Shown here piece after piece: positions 1 to 13,383 of a stretch of DNA of 64,000 nt. The notes under the pieces are model-generated. The model searched no databases and had not been told where the DNA came from. It saw only the letters and a program-made list of their open reading frames with translations. The position numbers and the translations under genes were made by a program. The stretch lies in the NCBI GenBank assembly GCA_947561715.1, contig OX387201.1:16630001-16694000 (forward strand). The letters are read 5' to 3'. Each line of letters starts with the position of its first letter. The stretch's first letter is position 1. Origin of the DNA: Ascidia mentula (lineage: Eukaryota; Chordata; Ascidiacea; Phlebobranchia; Ascidiidae).

Positions 1-706
1 GGACTTGCGCTGGATTCTGAAGAAGCTTCAACTGAAGTAGCATCTACAAAACCATTCGATTATCTTACTTTTTGACAAAATATAAACCTCAACCTGCCCG
101 AAACAGCTGAACCTACAAACAAATCAACACATGTGTACCTTGGGATTTTCCACCGCTTTCACTGCTCCACTGTGTGGCGCTCTCTGAGTTTGCTGATAAC
201 TTGCGTTGATCATTTTTATTAATCTCGGCGTCTTCATGATAATCCGCCACATCGCCCTTTTCTTTGGTTCCTTGATCCAACTTCCCTTTGTATGCACATG
301 CCGGTAGCCCAGGATTCCAATTTTCATTCTCTATCACCTGTTTGTGGCCTTGCCAATTGGCCAACCGAGAAACACCAGTTTGTCCTTCTATTAACTCCTG
401 GTACCCTTGTTGCTGTACCACAAAACTGTGTCCATTTTCCGGGTAAACCTGCGTCGGACGTCGGTCACCTTTGCTATGCATTGCCACGTTTGCAGCATTT
501 ACCTCGAGAGAGGATTTATTTTCGGCGGGCCACGGGCACTGGTATGCTGGCAAGGCTTCGGTTTGGTGTCCGTTCGCTGCAAGGTTGAGAAGTCTGCTTA
601 CAGTGAAATTACGGGCGGCGTGAAATTCTGTCATACCACACGCCCCGCTGCACGGTTTAATAAAAATTATGTGTTTACTAATGACATTCAACGATCTCCT
701 TTCTTC
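1..706 (-). CDS. 3'-side exons of an unrecognised gene, partial at left edge
   Basis: Two exons fit on the minus strand. The larger (139..706) follows a pyrimidine-rich acceptor ending GCGCAG, is open for 189 codons and ends at a CAAG|GTACAC donor in phase 1. The next exon (43..1) follows TTTTGTAG and continues in the same frame as DATSVEASSESSAS before the window ends. The 95-base intron joins them without breaking frame. The product is hydrophilic, rich in Glu, Lys, Gln, Asn and Ser, with no membrane segment or motif I recognise, and its last part is Ser/Glu-rich and probably disordered. The 5' exons, expected above 706, were not found. Shorter overlapping frames on the plus strand are also open, because this patch is GC-richer than its surroundings, so strand choice rests on splice-site phase and composition. 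Function unknown. Confidence 0.45.
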
Positions 707-724
707 CTGCGCAAAAACAATCAC

Positions 725-3700
725 ATTATTTCTTTCAGCTAAACAAAACTACAAATTTTCCTAACATAAAATGTCCACCTACAGATAAAAATTTAGCTTA
801 AAGCGATTTTTTTAATATTTTCTGCTTATTTCCTTTCATGTTCAAGAGCTTGGATGATATATTCGATTCATTATTCATCGATATTCACATTATTTTGGAG
901 ATTATTGTGCAAAAATTAAAAAATGGATATGGCTGCCTTTAAAAGGAATTCACAACAATTTCTTAAATTTGATTATTTTTTATTTTATTAAAGAACAATT
1001 GTTAAATCCGTTATCTACTGCACACAAACAATAATATTAGTTTAGTTTGAAATGAATAGGCCCTAATATTTTTCCAATTCGTTAAAAGACACATTGTGGG
1101 AATTTTATTGTAAAGTAACGCTGGAAAAATTCCTTTTCTATTGAGTTTGAATTTGCTATAATTCCGGTTAGTAATCAAAAAATGTTTTTTTTGCATTTAT
1201 GGTGACAACGTGTTTGGGTAAAGCTAAGGTATCAAAAAAATCTTGGTATACCACCAAACACGGCCACTAGCTCGCATGTCAACTCTGCTGTTTGTATACA
1301 CGCATCTGACAAACTAATTCTATTGTTCACTTCGTATAAATCTCTGCTCGGTAATGCGCTATAGCCTGTAAGCACTCGTCCAAGCGTTGCAAAATTATAT
1401 TATTTACCATATCAAAAAAAGCATACCATCATTTTACAAATATTACTACCCTTCGCAAACACTAACTTAATAGTTTACATTCCTGGCACACAATTCTACG
1501 AAACAGACGTCAACATGAAGAAAACTTTTCATTGCTTTTCGCCTTTCTCCCAAACGCTTTCGATTTTTTCGCTTTTTGATTCAAAAAAAACTAGTCCTAT
1601 CTAAAACCAGTAAATTCACCAATGTTTTTGCCTATACATAACTTTTTGCTGGTGTCCACAATACCTGCTACCTCGCCGTCGTCTTTGAATCAAGTTAATG
1701 GATTTGCTGCCTAAGTGTGAGTAATGCCCATGGGAAATAGGCCGCTTTCGTCGCGCTTAAACCGAGGCGTGGTTCTTTATCGCACATTAAAGGGGCATTG
1801 TTGTCTCATTCGACTTCGTTTGTTACGCAGCCCAAGTATTGGAATGTCAAAGAGTAGTTTCGCTTTATTAAGAGTTGCGCCGGACCTGAGTTGTAGGTGG
1901 TGTAAGAGCTAAGTATGGAAATGATGTTCAAAATGCAACACGATGTAACATAAAACGGACTATTTTTAAGGTCTTAACACTAAATCGGTCAAAGCTTTGG
2001 ATTTCACTTTCTAATATTAAAATTTTTTGTACCTGACTTATTTACATTTTCAGATAAATATCATGATCTACACAAACAAGCGTCTTGAAAATAAGTACTA
2101 TACTAATATTCGAAAAATATCATTATTGATTAGGACAATGTCTTTCAATAGACTGAAAACCGTCTCTACTTGTCACACTTCGCTAATCATTGCCACCGCT
2201 ACTTTCCATATCAATCTTTGATAAATGAAGTTTAAAAATACTAAAAAAAATCAATTTACTTTGACGTTTGGGATCGAAATTTCCGATTGGTCAATCAGGC
2301 CACAGACGACGTACTTTTGTAAGAAATACAAAAGAGCGTGTTTTGAAAATGGCCCTTATACGGCGTTTGGAAAAAATCAAAGGCCCGTCGGCGTTCCATT
2401 ATCGCACGTATAAAGCCAGAGTTTTGATGGAAAACAGGCAACGTGCCTTCATTTTGCGGCAACATTGCCTTCCGCCAGCTGTGTGGTGCCTTTGATGTTA
2501 TCGTTTCGGCCCAAGACATCAACACGCGAGCAACTATCCAGCGTGATGACGTCACTGTGTGCGTTCAGGGACCTTAGAAAGATTTGAGGCAGCGCGGTCG
2601 GAGGGCGGCACCGCGGGAAATTTGCAGCAAAAATGTTGCCGCCTTAAGAAATGGCCTCGTGACGGGAATCCACGGACGTAACGTTTCGCATATTAATGCA
2701 TTTTCACAAGAAAGAAAAAGCTAAACAGGAGTGTTTTTCTTACGTTGCCTTTTCAGTTTTTTCCCCATTATTAATAAACAATGTTGGTAATTCTGACGTC
2801 GTCAGCAGCTTGGCCCTTTCTTATTATTGTCCTTGCTTTGACAAATTTGAATATTCATTTACGTATCTTCGAGTCCCACAAAATGGCTGCTGATGCTTTT
2901 GTGTTGTTGCTTATGAAGTTTTTATGAAGTGAATGCTTGATTATTAAAAAGTCACAACACACAATAACCAGTTACGCCGCAAAAACATTTTTGACCATTC
3001 TCTCTTAATGTAAAAAAGCTTGATTTAAATTCTGCAGAAAATTTTTGTTTGATCCAAAACCAAGAATTCCAATATACCAAGAATATCAGTGTTGTTTTTT
3101 TGTACTTCAATATAAACAAATATACAAAACCATATAAACAAAACCCAAATGCCCCCACGCACATCTAACGACTAAATTTGTCAGCTTCTTTTTCATGTTT
3201 ATTAATCATGACCTTCTTTGAAGTGAGGAAGACACGCTGACTTAATGAGTTTCCAGCAATCAAAAAAAAGTTTGTTCATTGGCATGGTTGCACTATTATG
3301 AGAGATTGCACCAAAAAAACGCAGCATTTCGTTTTAATTTGCTAATTTAAATATCATGAAACATTTTGTATTTTAAAACCTCACAGAACAATTTTCCATG
3401 ATCTTGTCAAGGTCAAGTTGTGTTCGACATATTTTCTAATACCGTGAAATCCTAAAATAATTTGTTAAAAACGTCAAGGACGGAGACTCGAATCTGCAAT
3501 ATGCAATGCTCCGTAACGAGCAGCAAAAGGTATTTTTCGAGTCAAAAAATCGTTTTACCTTGATGCGTTCGCTCTTTAGGATTAAGAGAAAGTCTTATGG
3601 CTCCCGTAGGAATTTCAGACCCCCTCGGGCACGCCACAGGACCAGAGCATTAAAGGCAAGTAGTACTAACTTTACATCCTATTAGACCATTCGAACACCG

Positions 3701-6488
3701 GGCGAAAACATCTTTCAACATGTCTCTGACACAGCCAACAAAACCATTTCCACCCTTCGCTCCAAAGTCATTCGATTCACTCTACGTTTTCTCCTGCCCG
3801 CAACATGCAGCTGTGAACATTTTTATAAATTCAAAATCCCAGAATCTCGTTCCTGGGCTTCGCCTTTGTTTGAAACTGTTTGGAATCTGGGGCCTTTGAT
3901 GTTGTCAGGGATGCGGCAACATGATGATTGATGTCGGTTTGTAATAGCATGCAACTATACTACCGCGGCCTTTTCTGTAACAGGGAGATTTATGTTGGCT
4001 TAGTCCATAATCCCTTTTAACTGGTGTTTGTTAACTTTCAGTCACGATCTAATTCTGATTCTTCTCAACTCAAAAAACTTGTTTCCTTACGATAAAAAAA
4101 ATACTTGCCACGAAATATGTAGTTTACAAGTTGGAGTAATTTCGCCTACAAAGTTCATGGAAGAATTTCAGGCTTAATCCGAGCAAGTATTTGCTGTCTT
4201 TGATACACATCATACGATCGGTTGGGCAGAACATTTTAACAAGTGTTTGCTTGACTTAGTAATTACAGCTGGTTACCAATCGTAAATACAGGCTTGTTTG
4301 CCCTTGCTAATTAAAGTTTTTTTTTTACTTTACGTTTTACTTTACCCTTTATCTGGCTGTAGTTTACATTTCCAACGTTAGATTGTAGACTGCCTTCAAA
4401 AAAATGCTAAGCAAGCTCGAACAATCGTCAACCGTGCAAATACCGACCTTGCCCTGAAGATGGACACATATTGTGTTTAAAACTTTTACATTATTGCCAT
4501 GTAGTAAATTTATACCTCTGTCATTCATTTTCAAAATCGACTTTCACAATTGCCTTGTTGAAAATATTTCTAACTGAGTAATCTCTAGTCAAAGAAATCA
4601 TTCCAACTTTCCAAACCTTTTGCAGACTATGTCATTCACTTCATATGGTTGGACTTTAAAGGTTGTAAGCCGAATGAAGTCCTCAGGGAAAGTGAAATGA
4701 CACATCGGGGAGTTTATATTCACTCGTGTCCATTTTACCCACTGCACTAATACTGACATGTCCAAATACAACTGAAAATTATCTGATATGGACGTAATTT
4801 CCAAACAAAATGATGCGACTCAACAACACCCCGCTATGTTTAGTTTGCAAATTTACACTGTTACATCCGGATGAAGGTCGCTGCATAGCAACCGGAACGT
4901 TGATACTTACAAATATGTTTGCCAGAAGAGTCGTCTTATTATAGTATAAGAAAATCATTTCACTGACAATATTCTAATTTACACTTTATGCACTGAAACA
5001 CCCCCAAGAATAACCAATTACCTAATATAATTTGCACTACCATATCAGCCATTTTTTACCAGGCCTGTTAGCTTTTGTGCTAAATCGCCCCATTATATTT
5101 TTTTTGCTACAAAATTACGCCCTTGATACAAACATTGGTCATTAAAAACAATCCAGTACTCTCATGTTCCAGAAAAGCTGAAAAGTCATCCTCCATATCT
5201 GCGTACCTTTGCCTGGTCCGTTGCGCAAGCGAATGAGTTAGGTTATGAACGGCGCACAACTCGTTAGTGCCATAAACCATTTTCTTTAGAACTTACCATG
5301 AAATGAAATAAGTCATAAGCATCTATGTACGACGCTAATAGGATATTTTTAGCAACTGTAATGAAATTTACATAACACTTTATCCAGTTTTTGCTAAGGA
5401 CTCGCAACTTTTGTTGCTATCCTTTGTTTTAAATCAAAATAGCCTGTCATGTTACTTTTGCTAATCAAATGTAAGTTCCCGGCAAGCTAAGATAATGTAA
5501 CACACTACCTGGCGCCACCTAGCAAAATATATGTACACAGTTAATCGCATACTTGCACCCTGTAGTTACACAAAATGCCTAAATGCATAATTACGCCCAT
5601 TTGTGTCAACAGAAACAAGCGTAGATAGTGGTAATCAGTTTTCGCTTGTATAGCAGCAGTACCATGGCGGATGAGATTAGCAACATTTTATGTAAAAATC
5701 GCCCCTAAATTGCATACCAACTCAAAACCGCCACTCGGTTAAAATGTCTATCTGGGGTGCGATATCGCCACCGTTAAAGGGGCTCGGCTCAAGAGAAACG
5801 CGTTTGCTTTCGTCATTTACGTGTACTGCGGTACAAGTGTGCAACATGCACGACAAAATAAGGCGAAAGTATAAATAAATAAAATATACAACGCTACCAC
5901 GAGAAGAATAGAGGGAAATACACAGTGCTTGGGTTCTTATACGTAAAATAGGTCAATCGCAAACACAATATATACATTGTCAACTGCGCCAACATAATTC
6001 CTCATGACCGAATAAACTGATCATATTTAAAAACGAATATTTTGCTTGAAACAATCCGTAATGATGCTATGGAAGTTAGTTGAGTCACCAAGAAATCTGT
6101 GTGAAAAATCAGTACTAGATGTTTAGAAGGGACAATACAAAAAACTAAATCAAACCCCTTAACTAAAGCCTGTCATAAAAAAAATTGCCGCAACGAAACT
6201 GTGCAAATTCATATAAATGTGTTCCCAGGTGTGTTTAGTATTTCATGTGTTTTTGTAATTTATATGCCGATTACGGTAGCCACTGTCTTAACATTCACGT
6301 ATTTATACATGAGGCAAGTGTCGCTAATAAACAACAGCAAGTGCTTGCTTGCGTTTTCGCATTTGCTGGTTGGGAGGGCAGTTTATAGCAGTTGATCAGC
6401 GTGTCGCACCATTTACTGTGGGTTACTTAATGTTCCGCATGTTGGCGCAACAGAGCTGTATAGTTCAAGGGCGTTTGCCAAATGAAAG
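725..6488. other. intergenic or 5' intronic stretch, no gene seen
   Basis: AT-rich DNA with only short, low-complexity open frames, none flanked by convincing splice sites. It should hold the upstream exons of the left-edge gene and the 3' flank of the Rab gene, but I could not place either. A GC-richer patch near 2250-2650 is open in several frames and contains a TGACGTCA site near 2546. I assign no function to it. Confidence 0.5.
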
Positions 6489-9400
6489 TCAGCAGCAGGA
6501 CGAACGCTGTTGTTCTTTGTCAGGTAACCGGTCTTCCGACGGAGTTGATTGGATGGTTTTCCGCCGGACTCTTGGATTTCTCTCGTGGGGTTGAGGAATC
6601 TGCAGGAAAAGGTTTTGAAAATGGCGATTACTTGCATTGAACAGGTGATAATAAGTTACATGTTGTAAACATTATTCTGTTTAGTACATTAACTGTAATG
6701 TAAGGTAAATGATAATATTTGGGTTGTTTTAATATTGCATGCGTGCACGCCGTATCTTGTCCTTGCCCCAAAGACGCATATTTACGTACATTACAAATCA
6801 AACAGCGATTTAATGTCGGAAATACTATCCACTAGATGGCCCTACAACGACAAGAATCACAGAAAGAGCCTCGTGTACCAAGCGAAACAAACATATGTGG
6901 TTGCCTGAGGAGCCTTAAAGCGAATTAGTGAGTATCTGTTATCACAAACCTGTTTTAGTATTTTGTAGACGAGGTTGATGAAAACTGTGTCTATGTTCAG
7001 ACTTTCTTTGGCGCTGGTTTCGTAAAACAAGAAGCCCGACCGCTCGGCTAGCTGTAGGTGCAAAAATACGGTTTAAATGTATTCAATCCATTTATTTTTA
7101 CTATGTCCAAAATAGATTCTTTATAATTTATATATACGGACGTCAAACATGAACTTCACATTTGTCTGACTTGCTTACAGTTAAATACACAAAAAGTTGG
7201 GATTCTAAAACGGCCTAATAACGCAATTTCAGTGTGACACTTCTGTGACTACTGACAAGTCATGTACCGTTCACATGTCTTTTCGTACCGGGTTGGATAG
7301 AAAATCGTGAACACGGTAAAAGGGAAATATGTAGTCGGACGTATTTTTTGAATTTAAAAATATCATCACCATAAATTCTGTACTTTTTTGGTCGACGGAT
7401 GCCAATAGTTTGAAAGCACAATCACATTCCTTACGTTTCGTGACTTGTTCGGGTTAACTTGCGCATCTGGAAGATCCGACTTGTTTCCGACGATGGCGAT
7501 CTCTACATCACTTCGCCCATACTGTAATGAAATATTACACCTTAAGGAACGAAGTTTACATGAGGGAGTTCTTCACACACTAGGGATTCAAAACGTTACG
7601 ATCACACACAAATGTGAAGTTGATGAAATGATATTCAGCACAAACAATTTCTTAAGAGGTATTTTAAGCAACAGTTTTTTTGTGTGTAATGCTGTTGGAA
7701 GAGCAGTTGTGGTTTCATTCATATCTTTGTGGTTTCAAGTCAATACGAGAAGTGATATCGAGAAATTTCATCCTATGTAGGAGATTCATTGGTTATGATG
7801 AATACAAACAACACAACCCATACTAGTATTACAATGATGCTAACGTCGACGTTGCGTTTGTTTAGATTTGCTTTGTTTTCATTGAATTGAACGCCTTACC
7901 TCTTTGACTAAATCCAGCCAGTTGTTGAGGCTTCTGTAGGTCTCCGCTCTGGTGACGTCATAGACCATGATGACGCCATGGGCATTTCGGTAATAGGCTG
8001 TGGTTATACTGTTAAACCTCTCCTGGCCAGCAGTGTCCCTGTCACAATTATTTTCGTAAAGTCAGTACTGCACTGATGAGACGTACTTGGTCGAAATAGT
8101 GGCCCTGTCTACCGCTCACTATAAAAGTCAAATACAAAATTTTGGTTCATCAATTCTCACCATATCTGCAATCGGATTTGCCGACCGGCAACTTCAATGG
8201 TCTTGATTCGAAAGTCAATACCTGAAATACATTAGAGTATTGATTGCATTGTCTACATCATAAACATTCACTTTTCACGGTGTATGCCCTGTGGTTGCTT
8301 ACCTATAAAATCTCCATTGCACAATTTGCATGCAACGTAATTTAAATGTGATATTCGGGTTGTTTAATATAGCACGCTACATCATGGCCTTGTTGACCCC
8401 AAAACGTGTATTTACGTACAGAACAAGTCAAACGGCGGTTTAATGACGAAAATAGCGAAAGAATGTATTATATGTTTAAACGGGAATACGTTCTTCGTGA
8501 GGACAACGCCTATGTAATGACAACAACTTTTTCATGGCATACCGACACGGGGCGTATGGAATTGCTTCGCTACGCAAAGAGAGCAAATATGCCTGAATCA
8601 CGTTTGTCAATAAACGTCACAAAACAATAGTGTGGACATGATGGCGACGTCTCTTTTCACGCATATGATAGGATATCCAATAGCTACGTCTGTTTAAAAA
8701 GATTTTTTTGTCTTGCTTTACTAACACCATATGTTCGCGAAGGTTTAATACAAATCTGTGCCGGACTACATAATGTCGGCCCTTATACGCAGTTAATACT
8801 CAACGGTGCGGGGTGTGTAAACATTTCCCTGCCCCATAAAAAACAACCCAGAGTTAATCATGCGTACAACGCTGAGAAATGTCAAGTTGCTACGGAAAAA
8901 TAGCTACAAGGCTTTAAAAGATCGCAACCAGGCAGCATTTAAGTTAGTGTCATATACTAAAAGCGGTGAAGAAGTTGGTTACCTACGGTGGACCGTATCT
9001 CCTCTTTAAACCTGTCGTCCGCGTATCTCTCCAGAAAACACGTCTTTCCGACATTTCTGTCTCCAACAAGAATGAACTGCATTTTGTAGTCGATGACGGG
9101 CGTGTACAGAAGCGGGGAAGAAGTGGAGTTTCCGTTGCTGTCTTTTGATCTAAACAAGTAGAGTCAGCTTACTGCCTTATAGTGCAAACAAAAGTACCTC
9201 TGAGTTGTACTTTGACCTTAGGTTTTATCGCACAAGGTGACGTCAACCTAATGTGAGATATTACAACATATAAAACGGCCATAAAAGCATGGTAAAAAAC
9301 TTCAACACGTCTCGTTATTTCCAATGCGTGAAGTTGCTGGAAGACCAACAGAAAGAGTCTCAATAGGTTTTGTACCCAACATAGCGGTGTACTGGCGAGC

Positions 9401-9660
9401 ATTTAGTTACAGTTGTTGATATTATGTGTTTAAACTAACCCCAATAGAAAAGGCTTAGAACAACTGCTGCGACCGCGTATCGTGTTAACTTACATGAAGT
9501 TTTCGGATATGCTTTTTTTCACTTTCATTTCCTGGATCTCGTTAAACTTTCTTTTCTGTTCCTCGAAATCCAATACATCAACACTTTCCACCGATCTTCG
9601 TCTTCTTCTAACTTCCCCATTTCGTCCGTCCACCGGTTTTTCTCTCGAGTTCCGTGACAT
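6489..9660 (-). CDS. Rab-family small GTPase (Rab12/Rab26-like) with N-terminal extension
   Basis: Seven exons join in phase: 9660..9494, 9149..8983, 8221..8161, 8038..7900, 7521..7435, 7051..6950 and 6599..6489, giving 277 residues. All G boxes are present: GDRNVGKT (85-92), switch I Thr110 in STVGIDF, WDTAGQE (132-138), NKSD (191-194) and ETSAK (218-222). The C-terminus SSCC fits double geranylgeranylation, so the product should be a membrane-attached vesicle-traffic switch. The stretch [16 protein letters not shown] recalls Rab12; STVGIDFR and the extended N-terminus recall Rab26. I cannot settle orthology. Residues 1-78 are an extension unusual for short Rabs: an Arg-rich run, then a charged, possibly helical Glu/Lys segment, then a Ser-rich linker. 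The ATG of exon 1 has an in-frame stop upstream. Exon 1 joins exon 2 in the right phase through a GTAAGT donor, but its inclusion is the least certain part; the G-domain exons are secure. Confidence 0.88.
6711..6824 (+). repeat. dispersed repeat, copy 1 (last Rab intron)
   Basis: About 114 bases that align by eye with 8350-8454 in the same orientation. Shared blocks include GGGTTGTTT, TATTTACGTACA and TTTAATG. The copy lies inside the intron between the last two Rab exons. No terminal repeats or coding potential are visible, so the family is unassigned. It may be an old short interspersed element or a duplicated non-coding segment. Confidence 0.55.
8068..8114 (+). ncRNA. decayed hammerhead-ribozyme-like sequence in a Rab intron
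   Basis: The plus strand carries CTGATGAG, a weak stem II (GAC...GTC), CGAAAT in place of CGAAAC, a TAG...CTG stem III with one wobble pair, and GTC. The bases line up with the intact hammerhead at 47563-47611, including the CTGCA left arm and the AGTGGCC loop. The right arm of stem I no longer pairs well and the last base of GAAAC is changed, so self-cleavage is unlikely. It sits within the 121-base intron between Rab exons 3 and 4, antisense to that gene. Confidence 0.6.
8350..8454 (+). repeat. dispersed repeat, copy 2 (second Rab intron)
   Basis: Partner of the repeat at 6711-6824, in direct orientation, inside the intron between the second and third Rab exons. The copies differ by scattered substitutions and small gaps, so they are not a recent duplication. 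Neither shows an open frame or target-site duplication that I can define. Confidence 0.55.
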
Positions 9661-12600
9661 GGTTTTGTCACAGTAATCAACTATTTGTTTCTTTATTCTT
9701 ACCGAACGGTTAAAACGTTACTCTACATACGCACAGGGAACAAAGTGTGAATGCTAATTACTATTTTACCGCAATTTGAACAGAACAATATTACCTGTAC
9801 TTAGATCAAAAGATAAACATAATATCTCAGTTCTGCAAAATGAAGCTTGCACAAACCCTGGTGATTTCTCAGCATCAACACATTTTTTTAAGAGCCTTGT
9901 CTTTCTTTAGCTGGACGTTTTCAAGTCGTTCTTTCGCTGTTGTCAACCAAACAAATATTAGACTCTCCACTCATACTTGACTCGCTATCTGCCTCTTAAC
10001 TTCTCAGTGGCCTCTCTGGAATTTCAAAAAGGCATTCTGACAGTTTCTTCCCGTTGACCTGTTACATCAATCAATGGTAAACGGATTTAATGAACTTCCG
10101 TTTCCACTGATCTGCTATTTGGGTCACTGTACTCTTTGGGTATGCTATGTCAGATACATCTGTCTAAGATGGAAGAACGAATGTTCCGCAATTCGTAAGT
10201 TTGATACCTGCATGAGAGACTGTTTTCACAAAGAAAGTAGATTTACTAATACACAAGGGCTACCACAGCATTACAATACATGATTATTTTCATCCAATGG
10301 ATAATAAGGTGACCTTGCCAGTCTGTAATTTCTTAGTCAAAATCAAACAGGCAGTCTCTTTCTAAATGTATGGAAACCTCAAACATGTTGAAAGCAAGCC
10401 TTTCAAAGTCAATTGCAAACCACACCAACGCAAAAGCGTTACCTTGAAACAAATTACGCTAAAACACATTGTGTCAAACTCTTACAACATGTAAGACAAC
10501 GCAGAACTAATGTTTTGCATTCAATACAACTTCCCCTGTTTATGAGGCAAGCCACAATGCGGGAAAGGTGTCACGTCGCACTTCGACAGCGTGAAGTTTC
10601 AGGCTTGTTTCGACTCTTGTTGACATAGAGCAAGTCACCAGTGTTTGCTGTGTAGTAAAATCGTCCCCATATTTCTCTTTAAATCCCCTCCTCCGCTTCG
10701 AATCACAAATTAACAAATATTTGCGTTTGAAGCGATTTCCTCACTGGTTTCTCGATGTTGGTGCAACTTCTTATGACGAACCCGTAAGAATACAAACGCC
10801 AGCATTTTTGCCTTACGTCTATCTGACCAAATTTGAACACCCTATTATATATTCAGTGCCTATTTGTAACGCAAATACGTATTACAATTTACATAGCTCA
10901 ACTTCCTAAGCCAACACGTTTTAACCTCAAGTTTCGGATCAAGTTTGTCCTGAAATGATGGAGGCAATGTGTTTGGTCTGCAAATCATTTACCGAAATGC
11001 TGTGAAAATATACACAAAGATGTTTAATACTTGCCAATCTAGAGACTTTAAGTTATGCAAGGATATCTGACCAGTGGCTACCACCAATGTACATCATAGG
11101 AAATGCAAACATTCTGACTCCTCAACTTTCTGTCAACAACACTCAAATAACAGCTCGTAAGGCAAACCCGTCCTTCACAAATCAATACACACAGTGCGCG
11201 AAGGGAATGGCAAGACGTAAACCAACGCGACAGCAATTGATGGTGAAAGCTCCCTTGAGGTTTCTCCTCGACGCCCAGTCTTACGTCAAGAAGTGAAACA
11301 GGAGATAAGGGAATTGAAATGTCATGCTGGTTTGTTAAGCCTCTGTGCTTGCTGCAAGCGATGTCAACAATATTTCAATTAAATGCGATGGGATTATATG
11401 TAACTGCTACTGGGACTGAATATTGTATCTGTATATACTTGAGCATGCCGTTCACTGGCATTCCAATCAAGACACTACTTCCAACCAAAGCCACTTTTTC
11501 CTTATAGACCAGTTGTAACATTTTCCACTAGACCAACTTTGACAGTCGCACTAAAAGTTTCTTGAGCACACAGCAAAGTTAAACTATACAAGACACCACC
11601 AATGTGACACAGAAAACGACGCCGCTTGACGTTGACGGCAAGACCTTACCTAACTTCTCAACAACAAATGAATCAAATCGGCCGGAAACGTGATTCAACC
11701 AGTGTGATTTCTGCATGACATGAATGCAAACAAATTCACACCGACAAAGATAACCTCAAAATTTGTGACGGCCGTCTACTGATAGGTGCGTTCGACAGCT
11801 TGGTGCGATTGAAGGCTAGCGGGGCTGTTAACATCGAGGCGTCATGCACGTTTCGTGTTAGTTACATAGTTAAACACCATGCATATCCTGTTTGCGGTAC
11901 AGGTCTGATATACACTAATCCTGTCTAATTTTTGCACAAGGGTTTCTCGATGCTGCTGCAAGCTCAGCAAAGAACTCCTTTGCGGAAAGACAGAAATTCA
12001 ATTCAGCTTGCTCTCCGTTGTGCACTGGAGCGTTTAAGATGCCACAATCCACAATTCCACTTCAGGTTCTTTCTCTTTACTTATCTTGAGCAACACACCT
12101 GCGCAAATCGACCTTTTCGCATGTTAATAATGCATGGTCGTTGATGAGCGCTATGATTGAAACAACCACCAGCTGCATATAATCTTGATTGAAATATCGA
12201 AATTCGATGTCACACATGACTTGTTCATGTATGAGTAATTGGTTGTACTGCGAAGACCGACTGCGTATTCACTCTTTGTAGGAATGTATGTCTGTTATCG
12301 ATTCAACCCGGTAACATATTGTATATCATGCGGTTGCTCAAAGTCTGTCTAGTTCAAAGTGCGCTAGTGCAGAGTTTCGCCGTTTTGAACTCATTGAATC
12401 AGGAAATAATGAAACGTGTGAAATCGAATGCGAGTTGCCATATGTTGCTGCAACCACAGTACAGGCCATACAGTTCTTTCGGTATTCCGAGAAAAATTAG
12501 TACGCCAGAATAAACTCAACGCAAAGTTTTAATTTGCAAGATTGCGACAAACGACTTTCTCCACGTAACTTAAAATAAACTATGACTAAAAAACTATGCT

Positions 12601-13164
12601 TTTTCTTCTTTAGAAGCTTTAACATTCCTTTCACATCTACAGCATTTCTTATTGCACGCACACCAACTACATCCCTGAACACGTTGCGCAGTAACGGGTT
12701 TAATGAACCACCCAGAATAACTAACGCGCGTGCCTCATTCTCACCGTTGTATTAAAATGCAGCAAAGCGTGTCGGTTTGGCCTGAAGGCGTCACAATTTC
12801 ATGTCACGTGCTAAAGAATTCGCTTGGTTTTGTCCACACTGCCGCATAGTGTCCACCATTCCGTAAATGACAAACCGTGGATGTTGGTTATTTTTACTTT
12901 ATTTTACTTTCAGAAGAACTGTCCTTTTGGCATCAAAGTTACGTGGATTTTATTTTAACCGACTACTTATAAAATTACCATGCCTTGCAGCAAAAATATA
13001 ATTCTGTGGATTGTGTACAGGAAGTCGTTGCTAAATGAAAAGTTATGAGCATTTAAGTGACGTGATTTTCATTATAATTTCAGATCATATGCTTCGTTTG
13101 ATCTATTGTCCGATAATAAAACGTACTACTGACATTAAAGGCAGATTCTGAAGTGCTAAGCGTT

Positions 13165-13383
13165 TCAAGTGACACAAATCCAACTAGAAAGAAGGCTTAG
13201 ATGAAATCCTAATTGCAATTTGGTTGCTTTGATCTTGTTCACAATTTGTTCTGTTTGTTCGCTGTCATTTCCATAGCTTAAGTCATTGTAGTCCACAAAC
13301 TCAATGTTTGAAATATATATTTGATGTTTCCAACTTAAGTAGCCGCCAGGCAATATTCCTTGGTGTTTTTTACCGTAAAACAT
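13165..13383 (-). other. unassigned 72-codon open frame
   Basis: The frame starts at a real ATG and ends with TGA. Its product, beginning MFYGKKHQGILPGGYLSWKH, has balanced composition with a central acidic and polar stretch, which is more protein-like than its neighbours. It has no signal peptide, membrane segment or known motif, and no flanking exon was found. It could be a small gene, an exon or chance. Confidence 0.2.

Noticed and set aside
113-724. Overlapping plus-strand frames of 98 and 111 codons
   Set aside because: The minus frame joins a second exon in phase across a proper intron; the plus frames have no such support.
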